Assembly (NCBI RefSeq): GCF_000344615.1
Contig: NZ_KB467824.1
Coordinates: forward strand, 2,854,786 to 2,918,785
Source: Janthinobacterium sp. CG3
GTDB taxonomy: Bacteria > Pseudomonadota > Gammaproteobacteria > Burkholderiales > Burkholderiaceae_D
DNA: 64,000 nucleotides
Reading direction: 5' to 3'
The translations under genes were made by a program, and so were the position numbers. Position 1 is the first letter of the stretch; each line of letters opens with the position of its first letter. Under the pieces are notes generated by a model. That model searched no databases. It saw only the letters and a list, made by a program, of their open reading frames with translations, and was not told the origin of the DNA. This document shows positions 56,639 to 64,000 of the stretch, one piece after another.

Positions 56639-57082
56639 TTACTGCGAGCTGATGTCGGCGGCTTCGCCGCTGCCGCCGGGCTGGCCGTCCTTGCCGGTCG
56701 AGACGATGTCATACTCGCCCTTGGCGCCCGGCGAACGGTAGGCGTACGGGTGGCCCCACGGGTCTTGCGGCACGGCCTTTTTCAGGTACGGCCCGTTCCA
56801 TTTGGCGCCGGCGCTGGCCGGCGCGGCCAGCAGCGCGGCCAGGCCCTCGTCGGTGTTCGGGTAGCGGCCGACGTCGAGCCGGTAGGTGTCGAGCGACTTC
56901 TCGAACGACTCGATCTGCGCCTTGGCCACGGTCACTTCCGACTTGCCCAGTTGGGCGAAGTACTTCGGCCCGACATAGGCCGCCAGCAAGCCGATAATGA
57001 CGATCACAACGAGCAACTCCAACAGCGTGAAGCCACCCGCGCCGCGCCGCCCGCCCCTGCCTTGCTTCCGTGCTGCATGCAT
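56639..57082 (-). CDS. gspG: Major pseudopilin GspG
   Basis: A 147-residue major pseudopilin. Prepilin site GGFTLLELLVVIVIIGLLAAYVGP with Glu5, then YRLDVGRYPNTDEGLAALL, WNGPYLKKAVPQDPWGHPYAY and the C-terminal calcium-loop segment YDIVSTGKDG. It is the first gene of the operon, as expected for the most abundant component. Confidence 0.93.
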   Translation of the reverse strand: MHAARKQGRGGRRGAGGFTLLELLVVIVIIGLLAAYVGPKYFAQLGKSEVTVAKAQIESFEKSLDTYRLDVGRYPNTDEGLAALLAAPASAGAKWNGPYLKKAVPQDPWGHPYAYRSPGAKGEYDIVSTGKDGQPGGSGEAADISSQ

Positions 57083-57488
57083 CCGTTCGACTCCTCAACT
57101 CACCACGTAAACAGCCGCCGCCGAACGGCCGGGGCGGTTCGACAAAAAAGCGGTTTTGGGGTGCAAGGCTACCATGCCGATTACCGGAACGACAATGTTT
57201 TATTTTCCGGCGCGGCCGGGCGTGGCGCGAACCTTACGTTTTCGCAAAGCCGTGACATATTTTCAACATCCGAGTCGGTAACTATTGGTTAAATTTTAAT
57301 AGCAGTGAGCAAACTTTATTTGCTTTTGTTATGTAACTAGCAAATATAGAACGTTTGAAAATATTTCATGCCATTTATGCATTTTGCTATAGTCGTCGGA
57401 CCCCGACTGTTGTCCGGGTGTCATCGCAAGTTCAGGTAAAAAAACGCAAAAGCATATTTGCACAACCATCGCTAGCAAGGGAAGATTC
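57083..57488. other. Divergent gspG / PEP-CTERM promoter region
   Basis: This 406-base region contains no credible gene. The half nearest the PEP-CTERM gene is AT-rich. An extended -10 box TGCTATAGT (TATAGT at 57388-57393) can serve the plus strand. No clear gspG promoter or sigma-54 site was recognised. Confidence 0.45.
57388..57393 (+). promoter_or_regulatory. Extended -10 box for the PEP-CTERM gene
   Basis: TATAGT preceded by TGC, which gives an extended -10 element. The -35 region is poor, as is often seen with extended -10 promoters. It lies 96 bases before the start codon. Confidence 0.4.
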
Positions 57489-58229
57489 ATGACACGCACC
57501 GCTCTGTTTGACACGCCATTCCGCCGCTCCGCCGTCGGCGCCGCGCTCGCCGCCACGCTGCTGACGGCGGCACTGCCGGCGGCGCACGCCGACGTGCTCG
57601 ACTTCGAAGGCTACGCCAACGTCCAGCTCGGCCACAACCAGCAACTGACATACGGCAACTTCGTGCTGACCGGCTATTCGAACGACCCCGACGCCTGGGA
57701 CGGCGACGCCGCCGGTGTCGTGGTGGAGGGCGCCGACCCCGGCGTGTGCGTCAACCTGGCTTGCCCGACCAACGGCAGCGGCAACTACTACGCCGGCCTG
57801 AACGACAGTGTCCTGTTCATGAGCAGCGCCCACGCCGGCCAGAGACTGCGCGTGAGCGGCTTCGACGCCAGCTTCATCGGCTCGGTTGCCGGCGCCACCT
57901 ACCCGGCGCTGGCCGGCTTCCTGCGCGTGCAGGGCTTCTACGCCGGCGGCGGCTCGTTCTACGAGGACTACCTGTTCCCGGGCGGCGCCCACGGCTTCGG
58001 CTTCCAGCACTTCACCGCCAGCGCCGCGTTCGCCGGCAAGGAATTCGCCGAAGTCGCCTTCTTCGGCTTCAACTGCGGCGCCACCGGCGCGTGCTCTGCG
58101 TTCAACAGCAACAAGGGCCAATTCGCGCTGGACAACGTGATCGCCTCGGTGCCGGAACCGTCCAGCGCGCTGATGCTGATGCTCGGCCTGGGCGCGCTGG
58201 CCGCGTTCGCGCGCCGCCGCCGCGCCTGA
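57489..58229 (+). CDS. PEP-CTERM protein (QFxxD type)
   Basis: A 246-residue exported protein. The signal peptide is about 1-34 (ending PAAHA). The C-terminus VPEPSSALMLMLGLGALAAFARRRRA is a full PEP-CTERM sorting signal. Just before it lies GQFALDNVIAS, matching the QFxxD pattern of one PEP-CTERM subfamily. Two cysteine pairs occur in the mature region. It should depend on an exosortase encoded elsewhere. A subtilase gene follows by 82 bases. Confidence 0.88.
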   Translation: MTRTALFDTPFRRSAVGAALAATLLTAALPAAHADVLDFEGYANVQLGHNQQLTYGNFVLTGYSNDPDAWDGDAAGVVVEGADPGVCVNLACPTNGSGNYYAGLNDSVLFMSSAHAGQRLRVSGFDASFIGSVAGATYPALAGFLRVQGFYAGGGSFYEDYLFPGGAHGFGFQHFTASAAFAGKEFAEVAFFGFNCGATGACSAFNSNKGQFALDNVIASVPEPSSALMLMLGLGALAAFARRRRA

Positions 58230-58311
58230 GCCGGTCCGGTCCGATCCGAACCGCGTTGAACCGCGTTGCGTTGAAGCGCGGCGCCCCACCCTATTCCAGG
58301 AATTATTCAAG

Positions 58312-61464
<3,153 letters not shown>

Positions 61465-61478
61465 GGCTGGCATGGCAG

Positions 61479-61545
61479 GCCGGTCCGCCCGGACCGGCTT
61501 GAAAAAAAAAGGCTGCGCGCTGAAAAGCCCGCGGCTTTTTTTCCA
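61479..61545 (+). terminator. Hairpins after the subtilase gene
   Basis: GCCGGTCC (61479-61486) / GGACCGGC (61491-61498) forms a perfect stem without T-tract. A second, imperfect stem follows between A9 (61502 onward) and a T7 run near 61538, and is the likelier terminator. Confidence 0.55.
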
Positions 61546-61585
61546 TGCCGGCCGGCCGCGCCGGCCGCCTCAGTCGCTCAGTCGT

Positions 61586-61999
61586 TCAGTCGGCAAAGCG
61601 CTCGGCCGGCCCGCGCAGCGCGCAGGCGCGCTGTGCCGCGCCGACGGCTACGCGGCACAGCGCTCCCGGGTCCTCGACCAGGCGGCAATCGGACAACAAC
61701 GGGGAAGCGACGTTCTCGGCCTCGCGCTGGGCCCGGTAGCGCGCCGCCAGCGCCAGCAGCGCGCCCTCGCGCGTGGCCGCGCTCGACCAGGCCAGGTAGG
61801 CCTCCGGGCCGCCGCAGGCTTTCGCCCCCAGCGCCAGGGTATGGCACTGGGTCGACGCGCCGCAGGGCGCGGCGCCGACCATGGCGCGGATCTGCCGCAG
61901 GGTGTCTTGGGCGTGCGCCGCCGGCACCGCGGGCGGGGCGGACGTGGTGGCGCCGCAGGCGGCGCAGCCGAGCAGGAATAGAATGGAGAAACGGTGCAT
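61586..61999 (-). CDS. Small cysteine-rich lipoprotein
   Basis: A 137-residue predicted lipoprotein (signal MHRFSILFLLGC, lipid Cys12 in LLGC or Cys15 in CAAC). The mature part carries six more cysteines spaced as if for three disulfides. No family recognised. The ATG at 61999 is chosen because it starts the signal; the frame upstream is low-complexity. Confidence 0.55.
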   Translation of the reverse strand: MHRFSILFLLGCAACGATTSAPPAVPAAHAQDTLRQIRAMVGAAPCGASTQCHTLALGAKACGGPEAYLAWSSAATREGALLALAARYRAQREAENVASPLLSDCRLVEDPGALCRVAVGAAQRACALRGPAERFAD

Positions 62000-62123
62000 G
62001 GCAATGGCGGCGGCGCGCGCCGGGAAATTGGGGGACCGGGCCATCATGGCCCCACCTCCCGGCGCCGTCAAGCGCCCGTCGCGACGGGCGCCGCGACGGG
62101 GTGTGGCATCAAGCCGGCGGCGC

Positions 62124-63089
62124 TTAGTGCTTGCCGTCGGCCAGGTAGGCCTGGTAGGTTTGCCGCAGGCCCGCTTCCAGCTCGACGCCGGCGTTCCAAC
62201 CCAGCGCCGTCAGCTTCGAGACGTCGAGCAATTTTCGCGGCGCGCCGTCCGGCTTGTCGGCGTCAAACACGATGCGCCCGGCGAAGCCGACCACCTTGCC
62301 GATCAGACCGGCCAACTCGGCGATGGTGGTGTCGCGGCCGGTGCCGACGTTGATGTGCGAGTTCATCGGACCGGTGTTGCCGCGGTAGGTGGCGCCGTCC
62401 AGGTTCATCACGTGCAGGCAGGCGGCGGCCATGTCGTCGACGTACAGGAACTCGCGCATCGGCGTGCCGCTACCCCAGATGACGACCTGTTCGGCGTTGG
62501 TGATCTTGGCTTCGTGGAAGCGGCGGATCAAGGCCGGGATCACATGGCTGTTTTCCGGGTGGTAGTTGTCGCCGGGGCCGTACAGATTGGTCGGCATGAC
62601 GCTGCGGTAGTCGGTGCCGTACTGCCGGTTGTAACTCTCGCACAACTTGATCCCGGCGATCTTGGCGATCGCATACGGTTCATTGGTCGGCTCCAGCGGC
62701 CCGGTCATCAAATACTCTTCCTTGATCGGCTGGGTGGCCATGCGCGGATAGATGCACGACGAGCCGAGGAACAGCAATTGGCGCACGCCGTGGCCCCAGG
62801 CTTCGCGCACCACGTTGGCCTGGATCATCATGTTGTCATAGATGAAATCGGCCGGATAGGTGTTGTTGGCGTGGATGCCGCCGACGCGGGCCGAGGCCAG
62901 GTAGACCTGGTCGATCTTTTCCTCGTCGAAAAAGGTGCGCACGGCGGCCTGGTCGGTCAACTCAAGTTGCGCGTGGGTGCGCGTGACCAGGTTGGTCTGG
63001 CCGCGCGCGGCCAGCGCGCGCACGATGGCCGAGCCGACCAGGCCGCGGTGACCGGCGACGTAAATGCGGGGTTGGGTCGATTCGGACAC
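62124..63089 (-). CDS. fcl: GDP-L-fucose synthase
   Basis: A 321-residue short-chain dehydrogenase/epimerase that converts GDP-4-keto-6-deoxymannose to GDP-L-fucose. The NADP motif is [15 protein letters not shown]. Catalytic SSCIYP and YAIAKIAG (Tyr/Lys) follow. GTG start; the codon directly follows the gmd stop (TAA-GTG), with GGAG as ribosome site inside gmd. It works with Gmd in synthesis of fucose-containing polysaccharide. Confidence 0.95.
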   Translation of the reverse strand: MSESTQPRIYVAGHRGLVGSAIVRALAARGQTNLVTRTHAQLELTDQAAVRTFFDEEKIDQVYLASARVGGIHANNTYPADFIYDNMMIQANVVREAWGHGVRQLLFLGSSCIYPRMATQPIKEEYLMTGPLEPTNEPYAIAKIAGIKLCESYNRQYGTDYRSVMPTNLYGPGDNYHPENSHVIPALIRRFHEAKITNAEQVVIWGSGTPMREFLYVDDMAAACLHVMNLDGATYRGNTGPMNSHINVGTGRDTTIAELAGLIGKVVGFAGRIVFDADKPDGAPRKLLDVSKLTALGWNAGVELEAGLRQTYQAYLADGKH

Positions 63090-64000
63090 TTAATTCTCCA
63101 AAGAGATGGCGACGTCGTAACCGTGCGATTTCAGCAAGGCGTGGCGGCGCGCCTTGTCCAGGTCGTGCGCCACCATTTCGCGCACCATTTCGGCGAACGT
63201 CGTTTGCGGCACCCAGCCCAGCTTGACGCGGGCATTGGTCGGGTCGCCCAGCAGCGTCTCGACTTCGGTCGGGCGGAAATACTTGGGGTCGACGGCGACG
63301 ATCATCTGGCCGACCTTGGCGCCGCCGGCCTTGTCGCCGGTGATGGCGGAAATCACGCCGCGCTCTTCCACGCCCTGCCCTTGCCACTCGATTTCAATGC
63401 CCAGTTCCTGCGCCGCGACTTCGACGAACTGGCGCACCGAAAACTGCACGCCGGTGGCGATGACGAAGTCTTCCGGCTTGTCTTGTTGCAGCATCAGCCA
63501 TTGCATTTCGACGTAGTCGCGCGCGTGGCCCCAGTCGCGCAGCGCGTCCATGTTGCCGAGGTAGAGGTTTTGCTCCAGGCCCTGGGAAATGTTGGCCAGC
63601 GCGCGCGTGATTTTACGGGTGACGAAGGTTTCGCCGCGGCGCGGCGACTCGTGGTTAAACAGGATGCCGTTGCAGGCATACATGCCGTAGGCTTCGCGAT
63701 AGTTGACGGTGATCCAGTAGGCGTACATCTTGGCGACGGCGTACGGGCTGCGCGGATAGAACGGCGTGCTTTCGCGCTGCGGCGTCTCTTGCACCAGGCC
63801 ATACAATTCCGATGTCGAGGCCTGGTAGAAACGGGTCTTCTTTTCCAGGCCGAGGAAACGGATCGCCTCGAGCAGGCGCAGGGTGCCGATGCCGTCGACG
63901 TCGGCGGTGTACTCGGGCGACTCGAACGAGACGGCGACGTGGCTCATCGCGCCCAGGTTGTAGACTTCGTCGGGCTGGACTTGTTGCAGGATGCGGGTCA
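63090..64000 (-). CDS. gmd: GDP-mannose 4,6-dehydratase (5' end beyond window)
   Basis: The C-terminal 303 residues of Gmd; the frame stays open to 64000, so the start lies outside the window. It dehydrates GDP-D-mannose to GDP-4-keto-6-deoxy-D-mannose. Visible motifs: [26 protein letters not shown] (catalytic Tyr and Lys), and [16 protein letters not shown]. It precedes fcl directly in an operon that probably extends to more exopolysaccharide genes to the right. Confidence 0.93.
   Translation of the reverse strand, partial: TRILQQVQPDEVYNLGAMSHVAVSFESPEYTADVDGIGTLRLLEAIRFLGLEKKTRFYQASTSELYGLVQETPQRESTPFYPRSPYAVAKMYAYWITVNYREAYGMYACNGILFNHESPRRGETFVTRKITRALANISQGLEQNLYLGNMDALRDWGHARDYVEMQWLMLQQDKPEDFVIATGVQFSVRQFVEVAAQELGIEIEWQGQGVEERGVISAITGDKAGGAKVGQMIVAVDPKYFRPTEVETLLGDPTNARVKLGWVPQTTFAEMVREMVAHDLDKARRHALLKSHGYDVAISLEN

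Overview
The window is a GC-rich chromosomal segment of a betaproteobacterium. It is most likely a member of Oxalobacteraceae (Massilia/Duganella/Janthinobacterium type). This is inferred from the rRNA leader style, two PEP-CTERM proteins, a Porin_4-type porin, the CysB-linked sulfur cluster and strongly GC-ending codons; no 16S sequence lies in the window to confirm it. Nearly everything is chromosomal-core in character, with one insertion sequence.

Layout. 1-300: leader and two tandem promoters of an rRNA operon that runs leftward out of the window. 513-4085: a LytS/LytTR two-component pair and a PAS/NarL-type kinase. 4134-5078: porin. 5479-7130: an IS110-family element of the IS1111 group, with near-perfect 15-bp subterminal inverted repeats and a 3' non-coding region that should encode its guide RNA. 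7200-15898: methyltransferase, then cysB divergent from an assimilatory sulfate cluster (tauE-like exporter, cysI, DUF934, APS reductase cysH, cysD, cysN, SUMT). 16133-18025: lipoprotein hydrolase, facing an lptF-lptG-cbiX-Stealth operon (17989-21771). 21841-26318: pepA, four small genes (lipoprotein, CreA, DUF1653, unknown) and exonuclease III. 26441-30091: a six-PAS GGDEF/EAL protein. 30352: PrpR-like regulator. 32131-38148: two paralogous large lipoproteins flanking an outer-membrane barrel. 38301-46759: clpA-clpS, csp, icd, rluE, a small Ala/Lys-rich secreted protein, a DUF192 protein, rpsT and murJ. 46820-61464: PEP-CTERM protein, an 11-gene type II secretion/type IV pilus hybrid operon, a second PEP-CTERM protein and a 1050-residue subtilase. 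61586-64000: small lipoprotein, then fcl and gmd (GDP-L-fucose synthesis), gmd being cut by the window end.

How they fit together. The sulfur block forms a near-complete route from sulfate to sulfide. CysDN makes APS, an iron-sulfur APS reductase makes sulfite and CysI reduces sulfite. SUMT, and CbiX 3.6 kb away, supply siroheme. TauE may vent excess sulfite and CysB senses the need. No cysC is needed with an APS-type CysH. Much of the rest concerns the envelope: LPS transport, MurJ, porin, surface lipoproteins, a secretion system beside an exported protease, PEP-CTERM proteins and exopolysaccharide sugar synthesis.

Most interesting for follow-up are the guide-RNA region of the IS1111-type element, the lipoprotein/barrel/lipoprotein triad, the hybrid secretion operon (PilM/N/O-like inner platform with GspG/E/F and a TPR-containing lipoprotein secretin), and a Stealth phosphotransferase translationally coupled to lptFG.
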